In this document: in pieces, positions 46,088-56,914 of the stretch
How positions within the stretch are numbered: position 1 is the stretch's first letter
Layout of the letters: each line of letters opens with the position of its first letter
Assembly: GCA_035772735.1 (NCBI GenBank)
Contig: JASDFA010000001.1
Span: 135,823,001 to 135,887,000, forward strand
DNA length: 64,000 nt
Source of the DNA: Datura wrightii
Lineage: Eukaryota > Streptophyta > Magnoliopsida > Solanales > Solanaceae
Direction of reading: 5' to 3'
Notes under the pieces: model-generated
What the model was told of the DNA's origin: nothing
What the model saw: only the letters and a program-made list of their open reading frames with translations
The model's database searches: none
Made by a program: the position numbers and the translations under genes

Positions 46088-47568
46088 CTTACCCCACACT
46101 TAAATCCTTGTTCGTCCTCGAACAACAATCTTACACCTATTGCAATTTACACCCCAACCTCGCTACTTTGGTTCGACAATTTAGGCTACGGTCATACTGA
46201 TTATTCAATACAACAAATCATCAAGAAAACACGCATGGTCCAATCAATGCAATGACCTTCAATACATCAAGACCTCCTAGACTTAAGATTCGACTCTCGA
46301 TATTGGCAAACTCATGCAAATCAGCTGATCAAGACATCCGACACGAAAATTAATCTCTCATCAAGCATGTGCCCTCACTACACAAGAGAATTTTCCCCTT
46401 TTTGATCATATGAACTCAAAAAAAAACTAATTACATGCAGGGGCATATAAACACAATTTCGCTCTCTCTCCCAAAAGAATTCACATGCATCATGTCACGA
46501 CCCATAATCTTGCCTTTAGTGTATTACTCCACTAATATAAAGAAGTGTGATGTAAGATCACGTAGGACTTTAACGGGTTGTAATGTAAGCTACGAAACTA
46601 GTAAATATTGGGCTAGCCAATAATAGTCACTAGCATCCTTAAGCGCCTTTTTCAATACATCCCATCAAACTCGTGGGCATTGTTTCTTCCTTCATCCTCC
46701 CATTCTTGAAGTTTGTCTTTAGTTTGGCCCATCTTATTAAGCACACTTGATACAACAACAATGATTATTCATACACCTTCATTATGGTTTATTTATAACA
46801 AGTGCACCTTCAACCTTTTCTTTCCTTCCATCACTCTGCTTTTCTTTTCTTTTCACCATTCTCACTCTTTGACACTTTGGGAAAATTATTTTCTCTTCTT
46901 AAGCACTTAAGAGTTTTGGATCAAATTTATGGCTAATGAAAACAAGGGATTAAGCTCGGTTTACAACTTTTTGACAAAAGAAAAAAAATAATAGGCTGAA
47001 GGCTCAACGGGCTGACTAGGGTGTACAATCAAGGTGGGTACTATAATGAAAAAGAGAAACTTTCGGTTAAAAACAAAGAAATGCCTACATCCTTTCCTAC
47101 AATACACCTCCTTCATTTCGTTTTGTACACACACCAGGCAAGTTCTAGACACTTCACAATAGCATGGAATAACAAAACCTCACTTCACACTTATTGCACA
47201 TGCTCAATTCAAGATGTATTCACGGACTTTTCAATCAGCTAATTACAAGAATTCAAACATTAAGCCTCAATCACACTGAATCGACTCTATGGACTAGGTA
47301 TCTCAACATATTTACAAAGTTTCATGCTTTCATACGAATCACTTTTGCATTTCAAATATCATGTACAACACGCAACCAGAATTCCGCAACCATAAAGTAA
47401 CTACGGGTTTTGGGATGCAACCCACAAAAGAAAGACAACTAAAAAAATAAATGAAAAAAAAAATCTACTCCTAACGACTACATTTCCCTTAAGACGGTCG
47501 TCATACATCCATCATAGGGAACGGTCACTAACTAAGACTTCGGTTCAATGGGACCATTCTCGGTAAAA
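46088..47568 (-). promoter_or_regulatory. long non-coding 3' region of D, part 1
   Basis: It starts with the purine-tract complement accccacactt (46091-46101) next to the LTR and continues with the phrase series shared with E1 (17749-19528). No coding sequence is visible. It is split by element C and continues at 50483. Confidence 0.65.
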
Positions 47569-47715
47569 GAACCTGTCACACCCAGCCTTGGGGGGTATGA
47601 CTGGCACCTGGTGCCCTACTAGGACCTGAACTACTGGACTGCTAAGCCTAGGCACATCTGGTGCCTGGCTGGCTCTAACTCGCATTTCTGGAAACAAAGG
47701 GCTATATAACGGCTG

Positions 47716-47730
47716 CTCTGATACCAAGTT
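47716..47730 (-). promoter_or_regulatory. primer binding site of C
   Basis: On the minus strand aacttggtatcagag directly follows the tgaca LTR end: a perfect initiator tRNA-Met primer site as far as it goes. Confidence 0.88.
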
Positions 47731-50477
47731 TGTCACACCCCGCCTTGGGGGGTATGACTGGCACCTGGTGCCCTACTAGGACCTGAAATAATGGACTGCT
47801 AAGCCTAGGCACATCTGGTGCCTGGATGGCTCTGACTCGCATTTCTGGAAACAAAGGGCTATATAACGGCTGTAAACACAGCCCCCGGCCTATTGGCCTA
47901 TAGCCTCCTGTACCTGTAATAAAAGCTGGCCAGAACATGCAACTATAGGGAAACCTATGCGGGCCGACAAGGCCACCATGCTGTCTAGTTATCTGCAACT
48001 CAGCAATAAAATACTAGAAGGCTACGTGACCGGCAAGGTCACCACTACTGTCAAACGTATGGCCCCTCACGGCCAACATAAAAGGAACAGGAGTACTAAC
48101 AGCTAACAACTGCACGGCCTCACACGACCGGCTTAACTGACCACAGGGAAATATACAGACTGCAAGCCTCTAGGAATAGCAATAGAAATGATCGGGACAG
48201 GGCCCCGACCTACCCGTACTATACAACAAAAGAACTGAAATACACCTCTGGAATTCAGTCTCCGGATGACAGGAGCTGAATACTCGATCGCTGACAGGAA
48301 TCACGTAGCATCGCCTGCTCGTCTATGAGTACCTGCAGGCAAGTAATGCAGCGCCCCACCGGGCGTCGGTACCGCTGGTACTGAGTATGTAAAGCAATAA
48401 CTGAAAGCAAAATCTGAAAGCAATAATATAACTTATGAAACTGAAGTAGAAGGAATAGCTTAACTGTCTGATAATGTAAGTCATACCTTCTCTTAATCAT
48501 ACTGGAAGGAGTAGGAGTCATACCTGAGGATTGATCGTTCTACTGTCGATCTACTCGTATCTACTGTAACACAGTGTAACATATCATAACATACATAGCA
48601 TACACAAACCTTACCCGGCCCCCATAAGCCGGGTGGTACAATCAGCACAGAATCTACACCCCTACCCTGGTCATCCCATCTACTATAATGGCTGTAAGCA
48701 TCCTGTCGGTCCCCTGGGTATGCACTTGGGCTCGCTGAGCCCCTGACTATAACTGTCTCTGAGTCCGAAGGACTCCTGAATCAACACCTGGGCGTATCCG
48801 CTCGACGGGGGTGTGTAAAAGCCGACCAAGGCAAAATATGAGGAAAACTGGCATCCCATCTTCGTCCCCTTGCGGGACGGCATACCACTCCGTAGAGTGA
48901 TGTATCCTCATCCTCTGGCGGACGAGTCGATACAGCTATTAACCCTGGGGCGGTCAGGGATGCTGGGTAATCCAACCCCAAACAATACAACGGTCTCAAC
49001 TGGTAATGTTTTCTGCGTATCTCACATGCTGAGGCTAATAGGGGGAAAGTATCACATATATTACATGCTGAACTAATGATAGTAATTTGTACGTATTTAA
49101 TACGTGCTGAGGCAGGTAAAGATGTATAAATATGAATATAGTCTCCTGCCGGGCTGTACTGGGGCAAATTCTATATAAGATAATGTTTCTACTGAAAACT
49201 CTGCTGTTTACTCAGTTTCTATATACACTATATGCTGGACTAGTAATAGAAATATGTACATACTTACCACATGCTGAGGCTGGAAATAATATATATGTAT
49301 GTACGAATATGGTCTTCTACCAGACTGTACTAAGGCTAATGCTGAACATGATATAGTTCTTTTGCTGAAACTATGTTGTATACTGATTTTCTATAGTAAC
49401 ATGATTTACTATTCCTAACATGCTTTCTAACTTCATTTCAACTTATCATTCCATTTCTGAGCTGTCTTACAGGTATTACTTGCTCTACTGAGTTTCGATT
49501 GAGCACAATGATATACTAACATCATGTGTAACATCACATACTGAGCATACTGTGCAGTTTCTAGTGCTTATATTAGAATCTCTATCATACTAGCAAATTT
49601 CACGCAAGTTGTAACTCGATACTTTCAATATCGTACCAACAGTCGTAACAAACGTAACACATGACTTCTGGACAATCTACTGGCCTTTAAATTACTGTAC
49701 TGTATCAAGATTTCTTAACTTGCCGAGGAAACTAACATTACATACCTTATCCTTGAACTATTCGTCTGTCGGACGAAGCTCGGTCGGTACTTTAACTGTT
49801 TTCTCCCAACTGCATTCATAAACATATCAATCAATACTAAATACAACTTTATTTCAAAAGGCAACGTCACTTTCGATATAGTTTATAGCCTAAACTTAGG
49901 CTTATCGAAAGACGGCCAGAAACTCGCTATTTTTCAGAGGTCCAGAAGGGAGAAATATTCACTTCACAGCTAGGAACGCATAGACACTAATTTAGAGCAA
50001 TTCCACTTACCTTAGCTCGGTGGCTCGACGATTCGTCGACCGTATTTTATGAAACTGAATCCGTAGGACTGCTCTCTGCTTGTAAATACCTCGGTATCTG
50101 GGATTAATTTGAGTTTGGGCAGCGTTTAGCAGCGTAATCGGATGAAAATTATATAATTTCTTCGTTTCTCCTTTCTCTCTGCATTTGCCCTCTGTTTTCT
50201 GGAATTTCCTTTGATTTAAAATGAAATTAAACCGAAGTGGGGCTTATATACTTGAGCCTGAACCTGGGCAACGTGTCACGGAGCCATCGCGGAGGCCTCA
50301 CCTCCGTGACACGCTGCCATCGCGGAGGGGCTCTACCTCGGCTCCTCCCGCGATGGTTCGACGGGTTTCTCGTCCGATCTTTTCCCGGGCCTTTCTCTAG
50401 CATGTATGGCCTTCAAATATGCTTAATCAACGTGCGAATAGGTCATGTAGGTGTCGGGAATTCTACGGGGTATAACA
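47731..50477 (-). mobile_element. complete LTR of C
   Basis: In the minus direction: TGTTATACCCCG start; inverted words ctccgtgacacg (50313-50302) and cgtgtcacggag (50283-50272); TATA box gtatataag (50251-50243); donor-like ctaag/gtaagt at about 50010; acceptor-like ttgcctgcag ending at 48333; and gtgtgaca end. The tandem pair at 49063-49400 lies in the putative intron. There is no coding sequence. Confidence 0.88.
49063..49400. repeat. 168-bp tandem pair inside LTR C
   Basis: 'catgctgaactaatgatag...tgtactggggc...ctcagtttctatata' is repeated from about 49231 as 'tatgctggactagtaatag...tgtactaaggc...ctgattttctatag', considerably diverged. Confidence 0.65.
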
Positions 50478-50482
50478 GAACC

Positions 50483-50802
50483 GAAAACAAACGCCGAGAA
50501 ACCCAAGAATTGAAAAAAACTTAAAAATATCAATCATTTCGTTAAACAAAAATATGTACAAAATCAGCTAGCAACATTCAGCAACACACAATAGTTTCAC
50601 ATATAATTACAATACAGAACAACAACTTCACAATCACAAATCACAGGGTCACAAAATTTTTCACAGGCACAACAACAGAACAAAACATACACAACAACAT
50701 AGCCAGCACCGAACTACTCCCACCCCACACTTATCTCGAACACTGTCCCCAGTGTTCACAGAAATTAAACTAGCACAAAACTTAGGTGGTGGAACTCCCT
50801 GA
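50483..50802 (-). promoter_or_regulatory. long non-coding 3' region of D, part 2
   Basis: It continues the D sequence after element C. It carries another purine-tract complement accccacactt at 50722-50732, just after the end of ORF3 in the minus direction. No coding sequence is visible. Confidence 0.6.
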
Positions 50803-52021
50803 TCAATCAAAATACTCCACTTCTTCATCAGGTGCTGCTGCTTCATCTCCCATGTCTGAATCACCCCCATCGTCATCATCGGACTGCACATCGGAGTCCT
50901 CCCGACGTGTCTCCTCATCTGTGGGGACATCATCATCCATGGGCTCCACAAAAGTTGGCCCCACTCGGCATAGAGCCCTAGCATTTTCGCCAAAAGGGTA
51001 GTCTAGCTCAAGCTGCCATACCTCCTCCTCTATTGCCGGCCTCCGGCCTATCCTCAGCTGGAGCATCTGCATCCCGTACATGCGAGCCATGTACTGATCG
51101 TCCCGAGCATGTCGTGGCAAGTGTATGAATAAGCCCGTGGGTGGTGTCGGGTGCCTTAGTTTTAGTTACATTTAAGGCCCGCCGCTCCATCTGCGGGATG
51201 TAGTCCAGGGCCTCTTCCTCGACATCCAGGCCCCTCAGGAATGTGGTGAGTAGTCCACCAAATCCGTATTTGTGCCCCTGATGCAACCGGGCTCTCTTCA
51301 TGGCAGAGATAATCACCTCCCCCACATTGATCTCCAGCCCTTTCATCAGGGCGTACACCAGGCATACACGATCCCGGGTTACATCCGTCATATGTACCCC
51401 TGGGATTAGGCAGGAACACATGATCTTAAGCCACATTCTGGCTTCCCTGTTCATCTGTGAGTAGGGAAAAGTCTGATGGTAGCCCCTCTCCTTGTGTCTG
51501 CTCCATCTAGCCGTCGATCGGGTTCCACACAAAGTGTGTCTGATGTCCGCATATGGTGGAGTGATGTTCAGTTTTCGAAGCACTTGGGCATCTGTGTACC
51601 GCGCCCCTAGGATAGCATTGAGGTGGTGGGGCTCAAAGGTGACTATTTGCCCTCTTATTTTGATGGTGTGACTTCTGAGAGTCGGGTTCCAATTTGCATA
51701 GAATTCCCGAATCAAGTGCAAGTTGCATTCCTTGGGCTCTTCAAAGATGAAGTTGAGCCCAGCTGCCTCGATCCTGTGGACGATCCTTGGGAACTCCTAT
51801 GCCAATGGTTCCCGTGCTATGTGTTCCTCGGGGAAGTACTTGCTCTCCTTATGCTTTGCATACCACTTCTTCCCCTCTTCTGTCACCCACCTGGTTCCGT
51901 ATTGGCGGCGTTGGCCGCGTGGAACCGCTGGTGCTGCTGGGACCGTTGTGCCCAATCTGATTCTTTTTCTGCCGGCGCCAGATGTTGATGCGCCTTTTGC
52001 CTTGTCTTGCCTGCTTGCCAT
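50803..52021 (-). pseudogene. ORF3 of D (Athila env-position protein), first copy
   Basis: It starts MASRQDKAKGASTSGAGRKR, a basic N-terminus, then GQRRQYGTRWVTEEGKKWY. One in-frame TAG follows IAREPLA. Then comes LHLIREFYANWNPTLRSHTI, FEPHHLNAILGA, and RMWLKIMCSCLIPGVHMTDV, the conserved core of the plant family labelled 'putative plant transposon protein'. A frameshift near 51150 leads into MYGMQMLQLRIG and a strongly acidic end (DDDVPTDEETRRE...). I see no signal peptide or membrane segment, so envelope function is not supported. The first ATG after a candidate splice acceptor was chosen as start. Confidence 0.78.
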
Positions 52022-52026
52022 TGTTC

Positions 52027-52722
52027 CTGTCAACCCAAACAGACAAGTTCAATGTTAAGCCAATGAATATTAGCTTCGACTAAGGTTGGGTCAAGCTAGG
52101 CTACCCCACACTTAGTCCTTAGCAAAAATTACAACATTACGGCAAGATCATACTTATTTACACAAACAAACAACCAAATATAACAAACATGCTTAGTGCA
52201 TTCGAAGAATTCGACGGTATATATTCTATGTACTACTCAGACTTCGTACAGCTAACCATAATCATTACCCTCGACAACATTTTATCTCATAGCACTTAGC
52301 AAGGAGAAACAAAACAAAAGAAAAAAAAGAAAAAAATTAACTACGTGATCCAATACAATTCAACCAATTCTTGCAATTTTCGATATTACCCTAACCCGAG
52401 AATCCGTCGGTTTTTGAGCATAGTAACAGTTAGCACAATCGACTCATCTCACTCAACATGTGCAATCCAACATGAATTTCACTAGTTCAACTAAATTTTT
52501 CCATTTCAAGCTCAAAGGCAAGCCCTAGCTATGATTTTATCACAAATTCGATTGAACTATGTCATTATCGAGTTCAAGCGATCACAATGATACTCCGAAC
52601 ATAAATCAACAATAATTCAATAGAATTTAAGCTCAATTTCTACTTAGGGAAAGTTTAGCTCATATCACAAGTTTAATATCGAAAAAATTCGACAAGAATT
52701 GAAATAGAGTTGAAGAACATAC
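52027..52722 (-). promoter_or_regulatory. candidate intron ahead of ORF3, first copy
   Basis: In the minus direction aag/gtatgt (donor at 52722) and tttgggttgacag/gaacaATGG (acceptor at 52027) bracket 696 bp, and the ORF3 ATG lies six bases after the acceptor. A purine tract aagtgtggggt (52113-52103) lies inside it. Splicing is inferred from consensus only. The second copy keeps both sites at 56561 and 55866. Confidence 0.45.
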
Positions 52723-52910
52723 CTTAAATTCGAAGAATTGATGAAAACTCGATGAAATTCTTGTCCTAAGTCCGTGTCACGTCGAGGGGGGATGGGTTTT
52801 TGGGAGGTTGGTCGCGGAGTGTGTGAGAAATGAGGGAAAAAGAGGAGGAATCGGGGTTAAAAAGGGGGGAAATCGCGCGGGTCACCCGGTGACCCGGTGT
52901 GACCCGTCGC

Positions 52911-53075
52911 GATATAAACATCAATGTGTCACGGAGGGTAACGCGGAGCATGCCCTCCGTGACACAGAGCTATCGCGAGGGCATTCTGGAATTTTTTTAA
53001 AATTCCAGATTTACACCTCAGCGTGTCATGGAGGGTAACGCGGAGGTCCTCCTCCGTGACACGGAGCTATCGCCC
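52911..53075 (-). promoter_or_regulatory. inverted-word cluster with TATA-like site inside D, first copy
   Basis: tgtgtcacggag (52925-52936) and ctccgtgacaca (52955-52966) are perfect 12-bp arms. A second group lies at 53023-53057, with arms cgtgtcatggagg and cctccgtgacacg. In the minus direction tttatat follows at about 52918-52912. The words are those of the D and C LTR promoters, but here they stand between integrase and ORF3. Confidence 0.55.
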
Positions 53076-53319
53076 TAGCTCACTGTTTTGCCACTTTTTA
53101 TTGATTTTCATACCTCGAATATTCCTTTGCGATCTCTTGCAAATTTATCCTCCGTTCAACCTGAAATTCATCTTACGACAACAATTTGGTTAGAATTATA
53201 GGTTTCACTCAAAATAAAACTAAAAATAAAAATATGAAACTAAAAATTTTGTTGTTAATCAAGAAAAAAAGAAAAGAAAAAATAAAAAATCTATTCACAA
53301 TTTACAAAGAAAAATTTCA

Positions 53320-53365
53320 CAGGTTGCCTCCCGTGCAGCGCCTAGTTTACCATCGCGGCGCGACG
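53320..53365 (-). promoter_or_regulatory. double-hairpin motif after pol, first copy
   Basis: In the minus direction cgtcg-cgccg-cgatg, ggcgctgca, then cggg-aggcaa-cctg. It lies just behind the integrase stop. Both arms differ from E1 by changes that keep pairing through G-T. Confidence 0.6.
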
Positions 53366-53407
53366 TCATTTAGCTCAATTGTCTTCTAGGGTGACGGACG
53401 TTTTTTC

Positions 53408-54514
53408 TCAACCACCATCCTCACCCCAGTAGTGCTTACATCTCTGCCCATTTACTAAGAACGTGGCACTCCGATCTTCTTGCCACAACTCTACTGCCCC
53501 GTGCGGGGTCATTCTCACCACTTCAAATGGTACTGACCATTTAGACCTCAGCTTTCCTAGAAACAACTTCAATCTTGAACTGAAGAGCAATACTTTCTGC
53601 CCTGGCTCGAAAATGCGATGAACCACATGCTTGTCAGGCCACCTTTTCATTTTTTCCTTGTAGTACTTGGCACTCTCATAGGCATGCCAGCAGAACTCTT
53701 CAAGTTCACTGAGCTGCATTAGTCTCTTCTTGCCCGCCAACTCTAGGTCCATATTCAGCTTCCTCACAGCCTAGAAGGCTCGGTGCTCTCGCTCCACCGA
53801 AAGATGACACGCTTTACCATAGATCAATCGGTATGGTGAGGTTCCAATCGGTGTCTTGTAAGCAGTTCTGTACGCCCACAACGCATCATCAAGTTTGCTT
53901 GACCAATCATTCCGTTGTGTATTTACCATTTTCTGGAGAATCTGCGTCACTTCTCTATTCGACACCTCTACTTGCCCACTAGTTTGGGGGTGGTATGCTG
54001 TTGCCACTTTGTGGTGCACCCCATACTTGGCTAATAGTTTCTTGAAACTTGCATTGACAAAATGAGCCCCTCCATCATTGATAATGGCTCGGGGTGTCCC
54101 GAACCTAGTGAGAATGTGTTCTTTCACAAACTTTGTTACTACCTTGTTGTCATTCCTGGGGCAAGCTATTGCTTCCACCCATTTTGATACATAATCTATG
54201 GCCACCAAGATGTAACGATTACCAAATGACGGTGGGAATGGGCCCATGAAATCAATTCCCCATACATCAAAGGTTTCAACTTCCAGTATATTCTGCAGCG
54301 GCATCTCTTGTCTTCTACCAATTGTTCCTGTATGCTGACATCTATCACACATTTTGACGTATGCCGTAGAGTCTCTGAACAGTGTATGCCAAAAGAACCC
54401 TGACTGTAGAACCTTATGTGCTGTTCGCTCGCCTCCATGATAACCCCCATAGAACGAAGAATGACAGCTCCTCAACACCTCTGCAATCTGACTCTCTGGG
54501 ATGCATCTTCTCAT
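53408..54514 (-). pseudogene. INT: integrase of D, first copy
   Basis: Starting at MRRCIPESQIAEVL, the HHCC domain (CHSSFYGGYHGG, CDRCQHTG) is followed by the catalytic triad: WGIDFMGPF (D), AIINDGGAHF (D) and SGQVEVSNRE (E). ALWAYRTAYKTPIGTSPY and YGKACHLSVE are Athila/Tat signatures. A TGG-to-TAG change in HRAF-stop-AVRK is the only break before the C-terminus VLLFSSRLKLFLGKLRSKWSV. Upstream, LYLFK-stop-GPDQV is an in-frame TAG between RNase H and integrase. Both stops occur in both copies and so predate the duplication. Confidence 0.9.
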
Positions 54515-54529
54515 TACCTGATCCGGTCC

Positions 54530-55077
54530 CTATTTAAATAAGTACAGTTCATCCCAAACAAAGTGACGGCAATCATGCCTCAATTTCCTTCTCTGTTGGA
54601 CTGTTGCCTCAGGTGGGTAGACTCCGCTCACTAGCAAGTTGACTATGTCTGCGTACCAGGGAACTTCAGCTTCCCCTACTGCCAAGAGCTGCTCATCTGG
54701 GAACTCTTCATTTCTGTTATCACCTTCCATCACATGCAACCGGCTCTCCAATCGTGATAGGTGATCTGCCACCTGATTCTCGCTCCCCTTTCTGTCTTTG
54801 ATCTCAAGGTCGAACTCTTGCAACAACAGGATCCATCTGATCAGCCTGGGCTTAGCATCCTTCTTGTTAAATAGGTACTGAATCGATGCATGGTTGGTGT
54901 ACACCACTACTTTTGAACCCACCAAATAGGACCTGAATTTGTCAAATGCAAACACCAATGCTAGCATTTCCTTCTCTGTGACTGTGTAATTGCTTTGCGC
55001 TGTATTCAACATTTTGCTTGCATAATGAATAGAATGAAAGATTCTATTTTTTCTTTGCCCCAATACATCTCCCACAG
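54530..55077 (-). pseudogene. RH: RNase H of D, first copy, 5'-fused to ORF3 sequence
   Basis: VGDVLGQRKNRIF, TVTEKEMLALVFAFDKF, the position YTNHASIQYLF and DLEIKDRKGSENQVADHLSRL identify RNase H. At the duplication junction (55077) the reading continues upstream into antiphase ORF3 sequence instead of the CDASD start, so the first catalytic aspartate is absent. The third catalytic residue is N (TNH) where the second copy has D (TDH). It cannot be active. Confidence 0.85.
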
Positions 55078-55860
55078 GAATGTGGTGAGTAGTCCACCAA
55101 ATCCGTATTTGTGCCCCTGATGCAACCGGGCTCTCTTCATGGCAGAGATAATCACCACCCCCACATTGATCTCCAGCCCTTTCATCAGGGCGTACACCAG
55201 GCATACACGATCCCGGGTTACATCCGTCATATGTACCCCTGGGATTAGGCAGGAACACATGATCTTAAGCCACATTCTGGCTTCCCTGTTCATCTGTGAG
55301 TAGGGAAAAGTCTGATGGTAGCCCCTCTCCTTGTGTCTGCTCCATCTAGCCGTCGATCGGGTTCCACACAAAGTGTGTCTGATGTCCGCATATGGTGGAG
55401 TGATGTTCAGTTTTCGAAGCACTTGGGCATCTGTGTCCCGCGCCCCTAGGATAGCATTGAGGTGGTGGGGCTCAAAGGTGACTATTTGCCCTCTTATTTT
55501 GATGGTGTGACTTCTGAGAGTCGGGTTCCAATTTGCATAGAATTCCCGAATCAAGTGCAAGTTGCATTCCTTGGGCTCTTCAAAGATGAAGTTGAGCCCA
55601 ACTACCTCGATCCTGTGGACGATCCTTGGGAACTCCTATGCCAATGGTTCCCGTGCTATGTGTTCCTCGGGGAAGTACTTGCTCTCCTTATGCTTTGCAT
55701 ACCACTTCTTCCCCTCTTCTGTCACCCACCTGGTTCCGTATTGGCGGCGTTGGCCGCGTGGAACCGCTGGTGCTGCTGGGACCGTTGTGCCCAATCTGAT
55801 TCTTTTTCTGCCGGCGCCAGATGTTGATGCGCCTTTTGCCTTGTCTTGCCTGCTTGCCAT
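55078..55860 (-). pseudogene. ORF3 of D, second copy, truncated at the junction
   Basis: Same start MASRQDKAKG, same internal TAG after IAREPLA, and the core LHLIREFYANW to HKYGFGGLLTTF. At 55077 it runs into RNase H sequence in a different frame (LWEMYWGKEKIES) and stops within about 25 codons. The acidic C-terminus is missing. Confidence 0.82.
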
Positions 55861-56749
55861 TGTTCCTATCAACCCAAACAGACAAGTTCAATGTTAAGCC
55901 AATGAATATTAGCTTCGACTAAGGTTGGGTCAAGCTAGGCTACCCCACACTTAGTCCATAGCTAAAATTACAACATTACGGCAAGATCATACTTATTTAC
56001 ACAAACAAACAACCAAATATAACAAACATGCTTAGTGCATTCGAAGAATTCGACAGTATATATTCTATGTACTACTCAGACTTCGTACAGCTAACCACAA
56101 TCATTACCCTCGACAACATTTTATCTCATAGCACTTAGCAAGGAGAAACAAAACAAAAGAAAAAAAAGAAAAAAATTAACTACGTGATCCAATACAATTC
56201 AACCAATTCTTGCAATTTTCGATATTACCCTAACCCGAGAATCCGTCGGTTTTTGAGCATAGTAACAGTTAGCACAATCGACTCATCTCACTCAACATGT
56301 GCAATCCAACATGAATTTCACTAGTTCAACTAAATTTTTCCATTTCAAGCTCAAAGGCAAGCCCTAGCTATGATTTTATCACAAATTCGATTGAACTATG
56401 TCATTATCGAGTTCAAGCGATCACAATGATACTCCGAACATAAATCAACAATAATTCAATAGAATTTAAGCTCAATTTCTACTTAGGGAAAGTTTAGCTC
56501 ATATCACAAGTTCAATATCGAAAAAATTCGACAAGAATTGAAATAGAGTTGAAGAACATACCTTAAATTCAAAGAATTGATGAAAACTCGATGAAATTCT
56601 TGTCCTAAGTCCGTGTCACGTCGAGGGGGGATGGGTTTTTGGGAGGTTGGTCGCGGAGTGTGTGAGAAATGAGGGAAAAAGAGGAGGAATCGGGGTTAAA
56701 AAGGGGGGAAATCGCGCGGGTCACCCGGTGACCCGGTGTGACCCGTCGC

Positions 56750-56914
56750 GATATAAACATCAATGTGTCACGGAGGGTAACGCGGAGCATGCCTTCCGTG
56801 ACACAGAGCTATCGCGAGGGCATTCTGGAATTTTTTTAAAATTCCAGATTTACACCTCAGCGTGTCATGGAGGGTAACGCGGAGGTCCTCCTCCGTGACA
56901 CGGAGCTATCGCCC
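56750..56914 (-). promoter_or_regulatory. inverted-word cluster inside D, second copy
   Basis: Same arrangement as at 52911-53075. One change (ccctccgtg to ccttccgtg) weakens an arm of the group at 56764-56805. Confidence 0.5.

Larger units (their letters stand above)
47569..50482 (-). mobile_element. chromovirus C: LTR, primer site and LTR tail, with duplications
   Basis: GAACC at 47569-47573 and 50478-50482 flanks 47574-50477, which has TG...CA ends. In the minus direction it holds a complete 2747-bp LTR (50477-47731), a primer binding site (47730-47716), and only the last 141 bp of a second LTR (47714-47574). The whole internal region and most of the 3' LTR are gone. It is therefore a nearly completed solo-LTR event, or a template-switch product. 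Confidence 0.9.
51236..55077 (-). repeat. 3839-bp tandem duplication in D, unit 1
   Basis: The unit covers most of ORF3, the non-coding spacer, integrase and most of RNase H. Every landmark recurs exactly 3839 bp further on, so no net indels separate the units. By eye I count about 28 substitutions. The trinucleotide cag is shared at both borders and the junction (51236-51238, 55075-55077, 58914-58916). Confidence 0.9.

Noticed and set aside
47716..47730. A tRNA gene suggested by the tRNA-complementary stretch
   Set aside because: Only the 3' tRNA-complement of a primer binding site is present, exactly next to an LTR end; no cloverleaf around it.
50803..52021. ORF3 as a retroviral-type envelope protein
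   Set aside because: No signal peptide, membrane segment or furin-like site is visible, and the C-terminus is acidic and soluble-looking. I keep only the positional description.
50786..52058. Plus-strand open frames opposite ORF3
   Set aside because: They are antisense shadows of ORF3; the minus strand carries the recognisable protein core and acidic tail.
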